The notes below the pieces were generated by a model. The model did not search any database and was not told the origin of the DNA. It worked only from the letters and a program-made list of their open reading frames with translations. Positions 42,798-52,641 of a stretch of 62,727 nucleotides of DNA are shown here, one piece after another. Each line of letters starts with the position of its first letter. The stretch's first letter is position 1. Origin of the DNA: Gemmatimonadota bacterium (GTDB lineage: Bacteria > Gemmatimonadota > Gemmatimonadetes > Longimicrobiales > Gaopeijiaceae); contig JAJDTB010000012.1 in NCBI GenBank assembly GCA_022827345.1, forward strand, positions 1 to 62,727, written 5' to 3'. The position numbers and the translations under genes were made by a program.

Positions 42798-44615
42798 TTA
42801 CGACACCGCGCTCCTTCTGTGCCCGGGCATGGAAGCGACCACGACCTGGCGCCTGTCCTCGTCCCAGAAGTAGTAGATGCGCAGGCACCGTCGGGGATCC
42901 CGCGTGTTGCCGCCGACCTTGATGTGCCAGTCAACGCTGTAGTTCTCTTCGCACCATAAACAGTCAAAGGTGTCCCCGCCGCTGGGAACGTTGAAGACGC
43001 TCCCCGCGATATCGCTGATTCGGCCGTGCAACCGGGAGTTGCCACCCTTCAGCCTCCCGTCGCGGTATTCGCCGCCCAGCCAGCAGAGACACTGGGCGGC
43101 GAGGCTCACGTCGGCGAATTCGGCGGCGCCCAACTCCCGCCGCGCCGACCCGGTCAGAGTCACGCGCCCGGCCAGGAATTCGTCGCACCAGGTGCCGAAC
43201 TCGTCCCAGGTGGTGGGAAACGGAACCGAAGTGTCGGGATCGCCGCCCATGGAGCGAACCAGCCCGGCCAACTGTTCGGCTCGCCTGGCCGCTTCGTCGC
43301 GCTCGCGCTCCGCCTGCTCGGCCCGCCGCCTCGTCCGCTCGTACTGCCGGGTTCGCTGCTGTGCCGTTTCCCTGGCGGCATTGAGCTGGCGCAGCAGGGC
43401 CTGCGGATCAGGGGCCGGATCGGCGTCCGCGATCGCGGTGGCCGGCGAGGGTTCGCTCACGAACGCGGGAGCCCCCGTGGCACTTCCCGCCGTGGAACCC
43501 GGGTTGGCGTGCACCGCCGCTGCGACGTCGGTCCCGGAGCGGGCGTAGCTCTGGCCCGCATCCCTGTAGGCGCCCCCGCCGAGCGAATTGCGCAGGAACA
43601 TCACGAGCCGCGCGGGGCCCCGCGCCGCTCCGGCCGCCTCGCGCGCGATGGCATCGAAGGCAAACGGCTCGTCGCCTGCGGGTGCGACCTGGATCGTCTC
43701 GGCGACCGCCATTCGTACGAACATCCTGACCACGTCCGCCACCGCTTCTTCATCGATCATCCGATTCCTCAGAATCAGGGGATGATCGGTCTTGCGCGCG
43801 TCTTCGTCGAAGCCGGTCCGATAGAATCTCCAGGCACCCAGGAAGACCGAGAGCGGTTTGCTGACGGTGTCGCTCAGGCGGTAGGTCATCGCGGCCGGGA
43901 GTACCCAGGTCACCGCAAGGCCCGTGAGGGAGCGGGCCAGCAGGTTCGCCTGTGCCTCGATTTCGCCAGGATCGTCCTCTTCCGGGGGGACCGAAATCAC
44001 CGCGAACGGAACGGCGCGGTCGGGATCGACCAGAAGACGAACGAATGCGCCCATCGTGGCGTCCGAATCCACGACGATGGGCCGCGGGGCGAGCCTTCGG
44101 CCGCCCTGCATCAGGGGGAAGCGCTCCGCAAGGGCGGCGAGCATGTCGGCGGGATAGGCCTCAATGCCATCGGCGGGGAGGGCCGAACGGTCCTGCACGG
44201 AGATGGCGATATGGCAGGCGGTCCTGTCAGGACAGGCTACCGAGATCTCCGTCACCACTTCCTGGTCCCGGGCAACCATGTGCTTGACCTGCACGGACCA
44301 CAGGTCGCGGTGCCGGTCGCGCACACGGACGGCCTGGCACGCCACACCCTCGCCGGCAAAGGCAAACGGGCGGAAGCGCCACGCCCTTCGCGACAGCCTG
44401 TCTCCCACCGTCCCCTGCACCCAATCCAGCGCCATTTCGCGGCATTCGTGTACGATCGACGGGCTGACTTCGGCTGCCAACTCGGTTCCTACACGCAAGC
44501 GTGCTCCGGGCCTGATTTCAAACCCGGCGGGCAGCTTCCCCGCAGCCGCTTTCAACCGCCTGGACTGCTCGTGCCGCCGCCATTCCTCAAATGCCCTGAA
44601 ATTCTTCTGTGCCAT
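42798..44615 (-). CDS. Uncharacterised 605-aa protein with central coiled coil
   Basis: I do not recognise this protein. Residues 1-120 are basic then mixed; 190-300 form a structured domain with AVPFAVISVPPEEDDPGE and a segment FLGAWRFYRTGFDEDARKTDHPLI. A low-complexity Ala/Pro/Ser linker leads to a charged coiled coil (about 415-465, rich in RRAEQAERERDEAARRAEQL). The C-terminus (about 545-605) has CLWCEENYSVDWHIKVGG and CLRIYYFWDEDRRQVVVAS, a beta-rich ending that resembles small RelE-like or RNA-binding folds by eye only. ATG at 44615 has GAGGGAGGG just upstream. Domain layout (sensor-like, coiled coil, small C-terminal domain) would suit an effector or defence protein, but no function is assigned. 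Confidence 0.7.
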   Translation of the reverse strand: MAQKNFRAFEEWRRHEQSRRLKAAAGKLPAGFEIRPGARLRVGTELAAEVSPSIVHECREMALDWVQGTVGDRLSRRAWRFRPFAFAGEGVACQAVRVRDRHRDLWSVQVKHMVARDQEVVTEISVACPDRTACHIAISVQDRSALPADGIEAYPADMLAALAERFPLMQGGRRLAPRPIVVDSDATMGAFVRLLVDPDRAVPFAVISVPPEEDDPGEIEAQANLLARSLTGLAVTWVLPAAMTYRLSDTVSKPLSVFLGAWRFYRTGFDEDARKTDHPLILRNRMIDEEAVADVVRMFVRMAVAETIQVAPAGDEPFAFDAIAREAAGAARGPARLVMFLRNSLGGGAYRDAGQSYARSGTDVAAAVHANPGSTAGSATGAPAFVSEPSPATAIADADPAPDPQALLRQLNAARETAQQRTRQYERTRRRAEQAERERDEAARRAEQLAGLVRSMGGDPDTSVPFPTTWDEFGTWCDEFLAGRVTLTGSARRELGAAEFADVSLAAQCLCWLGGEYRDGRLKGGNSRLHGRISDIAGSVFNVPSGGDTFDCLWCEENYSVDWHIKVGGNTRDPRRCLRIYYFWDEDRRQVVVASMPGHRRSAVS

Positions 44616-44717
44616 GGCTACCCTCCCTCGGTGGCCCGCACCAAGTCATTGCTTTACGCATATTCTGCACGTGGCCGCCGCTGCGCAAGCAGGAGCAAGT
44701 GCCCGCCGCCCGCCGCG

Positions 44718-45506
44718 CTACCTCTCGTGGGCCCAGTCGCTGATGATTCCGTGAAGCGCGGCAACGCCGTCGGTGAGTGCGGCCGGGCCGGGTTGCAGGA
44801 TCAGTGCCGACTTGATCTCATGCAGGTGTTCACCCGCTACCGCCGGAATTGTTTCCCAGCCCGGCCGTGCCGTCACGCGCTCAGGCCGGAACTTGCGGCC
44901 GCACCACGATCCGATGATCACGTCGGGTGCGCGCCGCACCACTTCACCGGGGTCCGCGATGATCCGGTCCCTGGCGAGCGATCCTCCGCGGTACTCGGGG
45001 AAGCAATCCTCCCCGCCCGCGATCTCGATCAGCTCCGACACCCACCGGATCCCCGAGATCAGCGGATCGTACCACTCCTCGAAGTAGACGCGCGGCCTGC
45101 GCGGCAGCCTGGCGGCACGGCTGCGGATCCGCTCCAGCCCTTCCTCCAGCTCTTCGGCCAGGCGTTCACCCCTTGCCGGGCACCCGACCAGCGCGGCGAT
45201 CGCCCGCACGGTGCGCAGGATCCCGGCCACCGAGCGGTGGTTGAAGATGTGGACTTCGACGCCGCTCCGGACGAGCTCGGCCGCGATGTCCGCCTGGATG
45301 TCGGAAAAGCCGAAGACCAGATCGGGCTCCAGGTCGAGGATGCGGTCGATCTTCGCGGACGTGAATGCCGAGACCTTGGGCTTTTCCTTGCGGGCCCGGG
45401 GCGGACGCACCGTGAACCCGGAGATGCCCACGATGCGCCGGTCCTCCTCGAGGAGGTAGAGGATCTCGGTGGGCTCCTCGGTGAGGCAGACGATGCGCTC
45501 GTACAT
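44718..45506 (-). CDS. BtuF-like cobalamin/metal-chelate binding protein without signal peptide
   Basis: A 262-aa periplasmic-binding-fold protein of the BtuF/FhuD class: RIVCLTEEPTEILYLL at the start, DRILDLEPDLVFGFSDIQAD, then RVYFEEWYDPLISG with ELIEIAGGEDCFPE and a DVIIGSWCG segment. Homologues bind cobinamide, cobalamin or siderophores outside the cytoplasmic membrane. Here the sequence starts directly at the first beta strand with no signal peptide or lipobox, and no upstream start adds one. It may be cytosolic or not transport-related. It follows the GNAT gene by 8 bp; no cognate permease or ATPase is nearby. Confidence 0.8.
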   Translation of the reverse strand: MYERIVCLTEEPTEILYLLEEDRRIVGISGFTVRPPRARKEKPKVSAFTSAKIDRILDLEPDLVFGFSDIQADIAAELVRSGVEVHIFNHRSVAGILRTVRAIAALVGCPARGERLAEELEEGLERIRSRAARLPRRPRVYFEEWYDPLISGIRWVSELIEIAGGEDCFPEYRGGSLARDRIIADPGEVVRRAPDVIIGSWCGRKFRPERVTARPGWETIPAVAGEHLHEIKSALILQPGPAALTDGVAALHGIISDWAHER

Positions 45507-45514
45507 GGGGCGGC

Positions 45515-46120
45515 CTATTCGGGAACCGGCGCCAGCGCACGGCGCATGACATGGCGGCGCATCCCGGCGCGTCCGACCTTACCGAAACCGTGTCTTTCGA
45601 AGACGGGGGTGAAGCCGCAGAAGCGGTAGCTGGGCGAGTCGGGCACGACCGGGTAGGCCTCCAGGCCCGTCCCGCCGTTGCGCCGGGCGTGCGCGGCCGC
45701 TTCCTCGATCAGTCTCTCCATGATGCCGCGGCCGCGAATCCCGCTCTTCACGTAGAAGCAGGTGATCGCCCACACCTCGGCCGGATCCTCTCCCGGCAGG
45801 TCCACGCCGCCGTGCAGGACCAGCGTCTCCCTGGGCGCAACCGAACACCACGCCACGGGCTCGCCCGAGGGGTCGTAGGCCAGCAGGCCGCTGGGGATGC
45901 CCGACCGGATCCGCGTCTCCATGGCGCGCTTGCGGTTGTGTTTGGCGCGCGGCGTGCGGCCGGTCTCGTCCCGGCGAAAGTGCATGCACCAGCAGGTTTT
46001 CGGTCCGCCTCGCGCCTCGAAGAGGTGCTCGAAGTCGGGCCAGCGGGAGGGGACGACCGGCAGGACGGTGAGCTCGCGGGCCGAGAGTCCGGCCGGGCGG
46101 CCCCGCTTCCCGGCGCTCAC
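45515..46120 (-). CDS. GNAT family N-acetyltransferase
   Basis: A 201-aa acetyl-CoA-dependent acyltransferase. It has the N-terminal CWCMHFRRDETGR segment seen in a GNAT subfamily, then VWAITCFYVKSGIRGRGIMERLIEEA (the acetyl-CoA pyrophosphate loop SGIRGRGI) and a YRFCGFTPVFERHGF C-terminus. GTG at 46120 overlaps the EamA stop (GTGA), which fixes the start over the long upstream frame. Substrate unknown. Confidence 0.88.
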   Translation of the reverse strand: MSAGKRGRPAGLSARELTVLPVVPSRWPDFEHLFEARGGPKTCWCMHFRRDETGRTPRAKHNRKRAMETRIRSGIPSGLLAYDPSGEPVAWCSVAPRETLVLHGGVDLPGEDPAEVWAITCFYVKSGIRGRGIMERLIEEAAAHARRNGGTGLEAYPVVPDSPSYRFCGFTPVFERHGFGKVGRAGMRRHVMRRALAPVPE

Positions 46121-46992
46121 CGGGCCACCGCCAGCACGAGGATCCCCGCGAAGACCAGGGCCGCGCCGGCCGTGCGGATTCCGCCGAAGCGCTCGCCGAG
46201 GAGCAGCCACCCCGCCAGCGCGCCGAAGACGATGCCGGACTCCCGGGCCGCGCCCGCGTAGCTGACCGGCGCGATCTGGAAGGCCCGCAGAACCAGGGAG
46301 TAGGCCGCGAGCGTCATGACCGCGATGACCACGATCGGGACGAAGCGGGTGCGCAGTACGCGAACGACCTCGCGGCCCTGGCGCAGCGCCAGCAGGGGGA
46401 TGAGGAGGGAGCCGGAGAGGCCGAAGACCAGGACGAGGTACGGAATGGGCTCCCAGTGCCGCATGGCCGCGCCGTCCAGGGCTGAGTAGGTGGAGATGAG
46501 GAAGGCGACCAGGAAGGCCAGGCCCGAGCCGCGCGCGTGGGTGTGCAGGGCGGCCAGCGCGCCCGGGTCGCGGCGGCGGAGCGACCAGAGGGGAGCCGCG
46601 CCGAGGACCACCAGTCCGGCCAGGATCGCGGCGATGCCGGTGTATCCGAGCGGCGAGGGGCGCTCGCCAAGGAAGATGATCGCCCAGAGGGCCAGCATGG
46701 CGGGGGCGGTGCCGCGGGCCACCGGGTAGACGAGCGAGAAGTCTCCCCGGTCGTAGGCGCGCGCCAGACAGGTATAGTACCCCAGCAGCACCAGCGCGCT
46801 TCCGCTGGCGAATGGCCACACGGTCGCGGGTGGAGGCCACGCCTGGACAAGGGCCGGTGCGAACGCGACCGCGCCGCCGAGCAGCCCCCATGCCGCGACG
46901 AGGAGGCGGTCGGTGGTGCGCTTGAGGATCAGGTTCCACGATGCGTGGAGGAGTCCGGCGCCGAGTACGAGGGCGAGGGCGGTCGGGGGCAT
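46117..46992 (-). CDS. EamA/DMT family transporter
   Basis: A 291-aa drug/metabolite transporter with ten predicted helices in two EamA repeats. The first repeat has LARAYDRGDFSLVYPVARGTAPA and FLGERPSPLGYTGIAAILAG; the second has FQIAPVSYAGAARESGIVFGAL and LLGERFGGIRTAGAALVFAG. Probably an exporter of metabolites or amino acids. First of a minus-strand group with GNAT and the BtuF-like protein. Confidence 0.9.
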   Translation of the reverse strand: MPPTALALVLGAGLLHASWNLILKRTTDRLLVAAWGLLGGAVAFAPALVQAWPPPATVWPFASGSALVLLGYYTCLARAYDRGDFSLVYPVARGTAPAMLALWAIIFLGERPSPLGYTGIAAILAGLVVLGAAPLWSLRRRDPGALAALHTHARGSGLAFLVAFLISTYSALDGAAMRHWEPIPYLVLVFGLSGSLLIPLLALRQGREVVRVLRTRFVPIVVIAVMTLAAYSLVLRAFQIAPVSYAGAARESGIVFGALAGWLLLGERFGGIRTAGAALVFAGILVLAVAR

Positions 46993-47053
46993 GTGCGTTC
47001 GCGGCTGCCGGTCGCCGGTGCGCCGCTCGGGTGCGTCCGGGGTTCCGTTCGAC

Positions 47054-48610
47054 CTAGTCGGAGACCGGAGTGCCGCCGCCGGATGTCCGCAGGATGAAGC
47101 GGTCCAGCGTCTCCTTCCACTGCGGCAGCAGCGACTGGTCCACGTACATCATGTGGCCGGCGGCGAAGTCCGCACGCTCGATGTTCTTGCGCAGATCCGG
47201 CGGCAGTCCCATGCGGTCCATCGTCCATACGGCCGCGAAATACGGCGTGGCGAGGTCGTAGATCCCGTTGATGAGGAGGACCTCCAACTCCGGATTGCGC
47301 TTCATCGCGGTGGCAAGATCGGGAGCGACGTTGGGGGTGCCGCCGCCGCGCACGAACGCTCCGCCGCCGCCGAGCCGGCCCCAGTTCCAGTTGCGGGTGC
47401 CGCCGCTGGGCACGTATTCACGCCCTCCGTCATAGTCGAGTTCGGCGCGCAGGTAGCTGTTGAAGGCGGAGGTGTAGGCCGAGCTGATCGCGGTCGACTG
47501 GGGGTCGTGGGAGGGGCGCCCGCCCAGGAGGTCCCCCGCCGGACCGGTGAAGCGCGCGTCCAGCCGCCCCACGATGCGCCCCTCGTCGCGCAGCAGTTCG
47601 GCCTCGAAGGCGGGCGCGGTGACGCGCAGGTCCGACTTGTCGATGAAGTCGTGGCTCAGCCCGGTGTAGCGGTGCATCTGGTCGATCACGCGGGTGCGGG
47701 TGGCGTCGTCGAGGGTGCCGCCCGCCAGCAGCGCGGTCGCGTACTCGGTGAGCGACCACTCCTCCACCTCGGCCATGAAGGCTTCCAGGTCCGGAGGCGA
47801 CTCGCCCGGAAGCGCGTCCAGATACCGCGCCGTGATCGCATACGACGGCAGGTTGACGATGTACGGCAGGTCGTCCCCCGGCGCGAACTGGATGGTGTTG
47901 AACTGGAGCACGGACGAGACCAGTACGATCCCGTTGACGTCGATGTTGGCACGCTGCAGGTGGCTCGCCAGCACCGCCGACCGCGTCGTCCCGTAGCTCT
48001 CGCCGAGCAGATAGCGCGGCGAGTTCCAGCGGTCGTGCTCGCTCAGAAACCGCCGTATGAACTGCGCAAGCGACCGTGCGTCCTCGTCGATGCCCCAGTA
48101 ATCCGAGCCCGGCGTGTCACCGAGCGTATGGCTGAAACCCGTGCCGATCGGATCGACCATCACGATGTCGGCGATGTCCAGGATGGTGTAGGCGTTGTCC
48201 TCGAGCGGATACGGGGGCGCGCCCTGCGGTCCCACATCGGGAGTGACCACCCGCCGCGGCCCCATGATCCCCATGTGCAGCCAGAAGGACGCCGAACCGG
48301 GCCCGCCGTTGTAGGAGAAGACGATCGGCCGCTGGGCCGACGGCGCCCCGTTGGTGCGGAAGTAGGCCGTGTGCCAGAGCTCCGCCGCGGGATCGCCGTT
48401 GTCGTTCGTGAGGGTGGTGCCGGACACGACCGCGTCGTATTCGACGGTCTCGCCGCCCACCATGATCGAGTGGCTGGTCTGCCAGCGCTCGGGACCCGAC
48501 GACATGTCGGCTTCCTGCGCATCGGCCGGCACTGCGGTGGCGGCGAACCCGGCCAGGGTGACTGCTGTGAGGACTGCGGTGGGGAGGGAGGCCGGCTGGA
48601 ACGGTTTCAT
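47054..48610 (-). CDS. S10 family serine carboxypeptidase-like protein, secreted
   Basis: A 518-aa S10 peptidase. A signal peptide (about 1-31) ends in VPADAQ. The triad is Ser205 in GESYGTTR, Asp452 in NGIYDLATPYF and His486 in AAGHMMYVD; the oxyanion segment is FSYNGGPGSASFW. It should remove C-terminal residues from peptides outside the cytoplasm. ATG at 48610. It lies 61 bp upstream of the EamA gene and 132 bp after DUF2784; the gap of 132 bp shows no repeats or RNA gene that I can see. Confidence 0.92.
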   Translation of the reverse strand: MKPFQPASLPTAVLTAVTLAGFAATAVPADAQEADMSSGPERWQTSHSIMVGGETVEYDAVVSGTTLTNDNGDPAAELWHTAYFRTNGAPSAQRPIVFSYNGGPGSASFWLHMGIMGPRRVVTPDVGPQGAPPYPLEDNAYTILDIADIVMVDPIGTGFSHTLGDTPGSDYWGIDEDARSLAQFIRRFLSEHDRWNSPRYLLGESYGTTRSAVLASHLQRANIDVNGIVLVSSVLQFNTIQFAPGDDLPYIVNLPSYAITARYLDALPGESPPDLEAFMAEVEEWSLTEYATALLAGGTLDDATRTRVIDQMHRYTGLSHDFIDKSDLRVTAPAFEAELLRDEGRIVGRLDARFTGPAGDLLGGRPSHDPQSTAISSAYTSAFNSYLRAELDYDGGREYVPSGGTRNWNWGRLGGGGAFVRGGGTPNVAPDLATAMKRNPELEVLLINGIYDLATPYFAAVWTMDRMGLPPDLRKNIERADFAAGHMMYVDQSLLPQWKETLDRFILRTSGGGTPVSD

Positions 48611-48742
48611 GAAGGTGCCTTTGAGTGCGTCAGCTGTTGTGATTCGAGCGCGGATAATCTGGTAAGGAGGGGCGGAGCGCCGCCAGACGGTGACCGGGGC
48701 ACCAACGGAGAGCCGGACACGGGGTGTGGGCTCCAGCGCGCT

Positions 48743-49138
48743 TCATCGGCCGGAGCCACGGTGGAGTCGATCCTTCAGATTCAGCCACGCCGACAGCGCC
48801 AGGGCGCCGAGCGCCGAGCCGACGACCAGCCAGTCGACCACGGTCGCGCTCCAGTTCATTCCGGTGATCCGGTCCAGGTAGTACTTGATCCACGACGCGG
48901 GCAGCGCGGTTTCGCCGAGCGCACGCTTGATCTGCCAGTGCCAGTCGGTGAGCGGACAGTAGCCCCAGCCGTATGCGACGCCCAGGCCGAACCACGAGAG
49001 CAGCGTCGCGGAGATGGTGATGAGGTGGAGGCGCCGGGTTCGGCGCCAGGCCCAGCCGAGCATGTTGAAGACGATCAGCGCGGTGTGGAAGACGACGAAG
49101 AGCGCGTCGTAAAGCCGATAGAGGCCGATGTCCGTCAT
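48743..49138 (-). CDS. DUF2784 family small membrane protein
   Basis: A 131-aa integral membrane protein with four hydrophobic helices and the DUF2784 hallmark GYCPLTDWHWQIK between helices 2 and 3. Function unknown in the family. ATG at 49138 follows GAGGCGGCG. It is divergent from the WD40-amidohydrolase gene at 49305; the 166-bp gap presumably holds both promoters, but none is distinct. Confidence 0.88.
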   Translation of the reverse strand: MTDIGLYRLYDALFVVFHTALIVFNMLGWAWRRTRRLHLITISATLLSWFGLGVAYGWGYCPLTDWHWQIKRALGETALPASWIKYYLDRITGMNWSATVVDWLVVGSALGALALSAWLNLKDRLHRGSGR

Positions 49139-49304
49139 CGTGGTCGCCGCCTCCGAAGAGAAGAAGCCGCGGATTCCCGTGGCCGCCCGCCGTGCGTTCC
49201 GGTCTCAAGGTAGCCGAGCGGCGAGGCTACCGCGCATATTACCCGCCGGTGCCGGACTCCCGCGAGTCCGACGAAGTCACGTGAAACCAGGAAGCAGGAC
49301 GATC

Positions 49305-52300
49305 ATGCGGACCCTCCTCCTCGCCGCCGCGTTCCTCACCCCGGCCGGCATCCTCGCCCAGGAGTCCGACGGCAACGGGGACGCCGACCTCCCTCTCCAA
49401 CCCGACCGCACCCTCGCGATCGACATGACCGTAGGCTCCTGGATCTCGCTGGACGTGAGCCCCGACGGACAGACGATCGTCTTCGACCATCTCGGCGACC
49501 TCTTCACAGTGCCGATCACGGGGGGCGACGCCACGCAGCTGACTTCCGGGATGGCGTTCGATGCCCAGCCGCGCTTCTCGCCCGACGGCACGCGGGTCGT
49601 GTTCACGTCGGATCGGAGCGGGGGGCAGAATGTGTGGATCATGTCGCTGGACGGCTCCGACACCACGCAGGTCACGACCGGCGGGGCGAACCGCACCGAG
49701 TCGCCGGACTGGGCGCCCGACGGCGAGTACGTCGTCTCGTCCAAGGGCGGATTCCGCGGCGGCGGCCTGCCCAAGCTGTGGCTCCACCACGTCGACGGCG
49801 GCTCGGGCGTGCAGCTCATCGGCGAGCCGGACAATCTGAAGACGCTCGGGGCGGCGTTCGACCCCACCGGCCGCTACATCTGGCACGCGCGCCGGACCGG
49901 GGACTGGACCTACAACGCGCAGTTTCCGCAGTACCAGCTCGCCGTCTACGACCGCGAGACAGGCGAGACCTACACGCGCACCTCGCGGTACGGCTCGGGC
50001 ATCCGCCCCACCCCGTCCCCCGATGGCCGCTGGCTCGTCTACGGCACCCGGCACGACGCCCGCACGGGGCTGATCATCCGCGACCTCGAGTCCGGCGCCG
50101 AGCGCTGGCTGGCATTCCCCGTCCAGCACGACGACCAGGAGTCGCGCGGCACCCTCGACGTCCTGCCCGGCATGTCGTTCACGCCGGACTCGCGCCATCT
50201 GGTGGCCAGCTACGGCGGCAGGATCTGGAAGCTGGACGTCGAGAACGGCGGCTCCGAGGAGATCCCCTTCCGCGTCCGGTACGACCTCGACCTCGCCCCC
50301 CTCGTCGAGTTCGACTACCCCATCGAAGACACCCCCACCTTCACCGTGCGGCAGATCCGCGACGCCGTGCCCTCGCCCGACGGCTCACACATCGCGTTCA
50401 CGGCGCTCGACCGCCTCTGGGTCGCCAGCGCCGACGGCACCGAACCCCGCCGGCTCACCACCGACGACCACTCCGAGCACTACCCCGCGTGGTCGCCCGA
50501 CGGCGCGTGGATCGCCTACGCCACCTGGGACGGCGAGGCCGGCCACCTCCACAAGGTCCGCGCGGACGGCGATGGCGCCCCGGTGCGGCTGACCGAGCGC
50601 GGTGCGGTCTACATCACACCCGCCTGGTCCCCCGCGGGCGACCGCATCGTGGCGCTCCGCAGCTACGCGCGCGATTTCCAGGAGTCGGCGGGCGGATTCG
50701 GTTCCGGCGCGCCGCAGCCCGGCGAGATCGTCTGGGTGGCGGGCGGCGACGGGCCGGGCGCGGCCACGCTGATCGGGCCGGTGGACGGGCGCCGCGGTCC
50801 CCACTTCGCCGCGGGCCCGGGCGGCGGGGGCGCTGCCTCGGCCGACCGAATCCACTTCCAGAGCGGCCAGGACATGCTCGTCTCGATCCGCTGGGACGGC
50901 ACCGACGAGCGCGAGCACGTGCGCATCCGCGGTGCCACGCCCCCGGGTTCCCAGAACGCGCTCACCCCGTCCGTGCTGCGGATGGCCCCGCAGGGCGACC
51001 AGGTAATGGCGCTGATCGAGGGGCAGATCTACACGGCCACGGTGCCGATGGTCGGCGGCGAGGCCCCGCTCATCAACGTCGGCAACCCCGGGAGCGCGGC
51101 CATGCCGGCTCGCCGCCTCACCGACATGGGCGGCGAGTTCCCCGCATGGGCCGCGAGCGGGCGCGCCGTGCACTGGTCGCTGGGCCGCGCGTTCTTCACC
51201 TACGACCTGGACGCGGCGGAGGCGTTCGAGGAGGCCCGGGAAGCCGAGGAGGCCGAAGAAGAAGAGGAGGAGGGAGAAGAGGGCGAAGACGCCGACGAGG
51301 ACGACGAGGGCTACACGCCCGTCGAGGTTTGGATCGACATCCAGGCCGAGCGTGATATTCCACGTGGGACCGCGCTGCTGACCGGCGCGCGCGTCGTGAC
51401 CGTCGCCGATGCGGGAACGATCGAGCGGGCCGACATCCTGGTGCGCGACAACCGCATCGCCGCGGTGGGGCCGTCCGGCTCCCTCGAGGTCCCGTCCGAC
51501 GCCCGCGTTGTCGACGTCTCCGGCAAGACCATCGTGCCCGGCTTCGTCGACACGCACGCCCACATGCGCCCCGCGCGCGACCTGCATCGCTCCGACGTCT
51601 GGCCCTACCTCGCGAACCTCGCCTACGGCGTCACCACCACGCGCGACCCGCAGACCGGAACCACCGACGTGCTCAGCTACGCCGACCTCGTCCGCACCGG
51701 CGACCTCGTCGGCCCGCGCGTCTACTCGACCGGCCCCGGCGTCTTCTGGCAGCACATGATCGACTCCGAGGACGAGGCGCGCGACATCATGTCCAAGTAC
51801 GCGAACTACTTCGACACGAAGACGATCAAGATGTACGTGGCGGGCAATCGGCAGCAGCGCCAGTGGATCATCATGGCGGCCCGGGAGCTGGGCCTGATGC
51901 CGACCACCGAGGGGTCGCTCAACCTCCGCCAGAACCTGAACGAGACGATCGACGGATACCCGGGTCTGGAGCACTCGATCCCGATCTACCCCGTCTACGA
52001 CGATTACGTACAATTGTTCGTGGCTACCAAGCGCGCCTACAGCCCCACCCTGCTCGTGTCGTACGGCGGACCGTGGGCCGAGAACTACTTCTTCAGCCGC
52101 GAGAACCCGCACGACGACGAGAAGCTCCGCCGCTTCGTGCCCCACTCGGTGATCGACTCGGGGACGCAGCGCCGCGCCCAGTGGTTCCGCGACGAGGAGC
52201 ACGTCTTCGCCGACCACGCGGTCTTCGTGAAGGACCTGGTGGAGGCGGGCGGCCGCGCGGGCGTCGGCAGCCACGGTCAGCTCCAGGGGCTGGGGTATCA

Positions 52301-52640
52301 CTGGGAGCTGTGGGCGATGGCAGCGGGCGGCATCGGCGAACTCGACGCGCTGCGGATGGCCACGATCCTCGGTGCCGAGGCGATCGGGCTGGACGAGGAT
52401 CTGGGCACGATCGAGGCCGGGAAGCTGGCCGACCTGGTAGTGCTCGACGCCAACCCGCTCGACGACATCCGCAACACCAACCGCATCCACATGGTCATGA
52501 TGAACGGCCGCCTCTACGACGCGGAAACACTCGCCGAGCAGTACCCGGGCGACCGCGAGGTCGGGCCGATGTGGTGGTGGGACGACGAGCCGAGCGATCT
52601 CCCGGGCGTGGGCGAGGAATCCGGCGCAGAGAGCAACTGA
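49305..52640 (+). CDS. WD40-like beta-propeller/amidohydrolase fusion protein, secreted
   Basis: A 1111-aa protein. The signal peptide MRTLLLAAAFLTPAGILAQ starts at ATG 49305, with AGGAAG upstream; the open frame to 49128 is spurious. Residues ~35-640 contain TolB/PD40-type propeller repeats of the SPDGxxI/V..S kind. An acidic Glu/Asp tract follows (about 642-670), then an amidohydrolase domain with metal ligands His751/His753 in DTHAHMRPA, later GVGSHGQLQGLGYH and a C-terminal GTIEAGKLADLVVLDANP. The Asp usually found near the third metal position is not obvious. This fusion is common in Gemmatimonadota and Bacteroidota; substrate unknown, perhaps a peptide or cyclic amide. First gene of the plus-strand LanC/decarboxylase/permease run. 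Confidence 0.9.
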   Translation: MRTLLLAAAFLTPAGILAQESDGNGDADLPLQPDRTLAIDMTVGSWISLDVSPDGQTIVFDHLGDLFTVPITGGDATQLTSGMAFDAQPRFSPDGTRVVFTSDRSGGQNVWIMSLDGSDTTQVTTGGANRTESPDWAPDGEYVVSSKGGFRGGGLPKLWLHHVDGGSGVQLIGEPDNLKTLGAAFDPTGRYIWHARRTGDWTYNAQFPQYQLAVYDRETGETYTRTSRYGSGIRPTPSPDGRWLVYGTRHDARTGLIIRDLESGAERWLAFPVQHDDQESRGTLDVLPGMSFTPDSRHLVASYGGRIWKLDVENGGSEEIPFRVRYDLDLAPLVEFDYPIEDTPTFTVRQIRDAVPSPDGSHIAFTALDRLWVASADGTEPRRLTTDDHSEHYPAWSPDGAWIAYATWDGEAGHLHKVRADGDGAPVRLTERGAVYITPAWSPAGDRIVALRSYARDFQESAGGFGSGAPQPGEIVWVAGGDGPGAATLIGPVDGRRGPHFAAGPGGGGAASADRIHFQSGQDMLVSIRWDGTDEREHVRIRGATPPGSQNALTPSVLRMAPQGDQVMALIEGQIYTATVPMVGGEAPLINVGNPGSAAMPARRLTDMGGEFPAWAASGRAVHWSLGRAFFTYDLDAAEAFEEAREAEEAEEEEEEGEEGEDADEDDEGYTPVEVWIDIQAERDIPRGTALLTGARVVTVADAGTIERADILVRDNRIAAVGPSGSLEVPSDARVVDVSGKTIVPGFVDTHAHMRPARDLHRSDVWPYLANLAYGVTTTRDPQTGTTDVLSYADLVRTGDLVGPRVYSTGPGVFWQHMIDSEDEARDIMSKYANYFDTKTIKMYVAGNRQQRQWIIMAARELGLMPTTEGSLNLRQNLNETIDGYPGLEHSIPIYPVYDDYVQLFVATKRAYSPTLLVSYGGPWAENYFFSRENPHDDEKLRRFVPHSVIDSGTQRRAQWFRDEEHVFADHAVFVKDLVEAGGRAGVGSHGQLQGLGYHWELWAMAAGGIGELDALRMATILGAEAIGLDEDLGTIEAGKLADLVVLDANPLDDIRNTNRIHMVMMNGRLYDAETLAEQYPGDREVGPMWWWDDEPSDLPGVGEESGAESN

Positions 52641-52641
52641 C

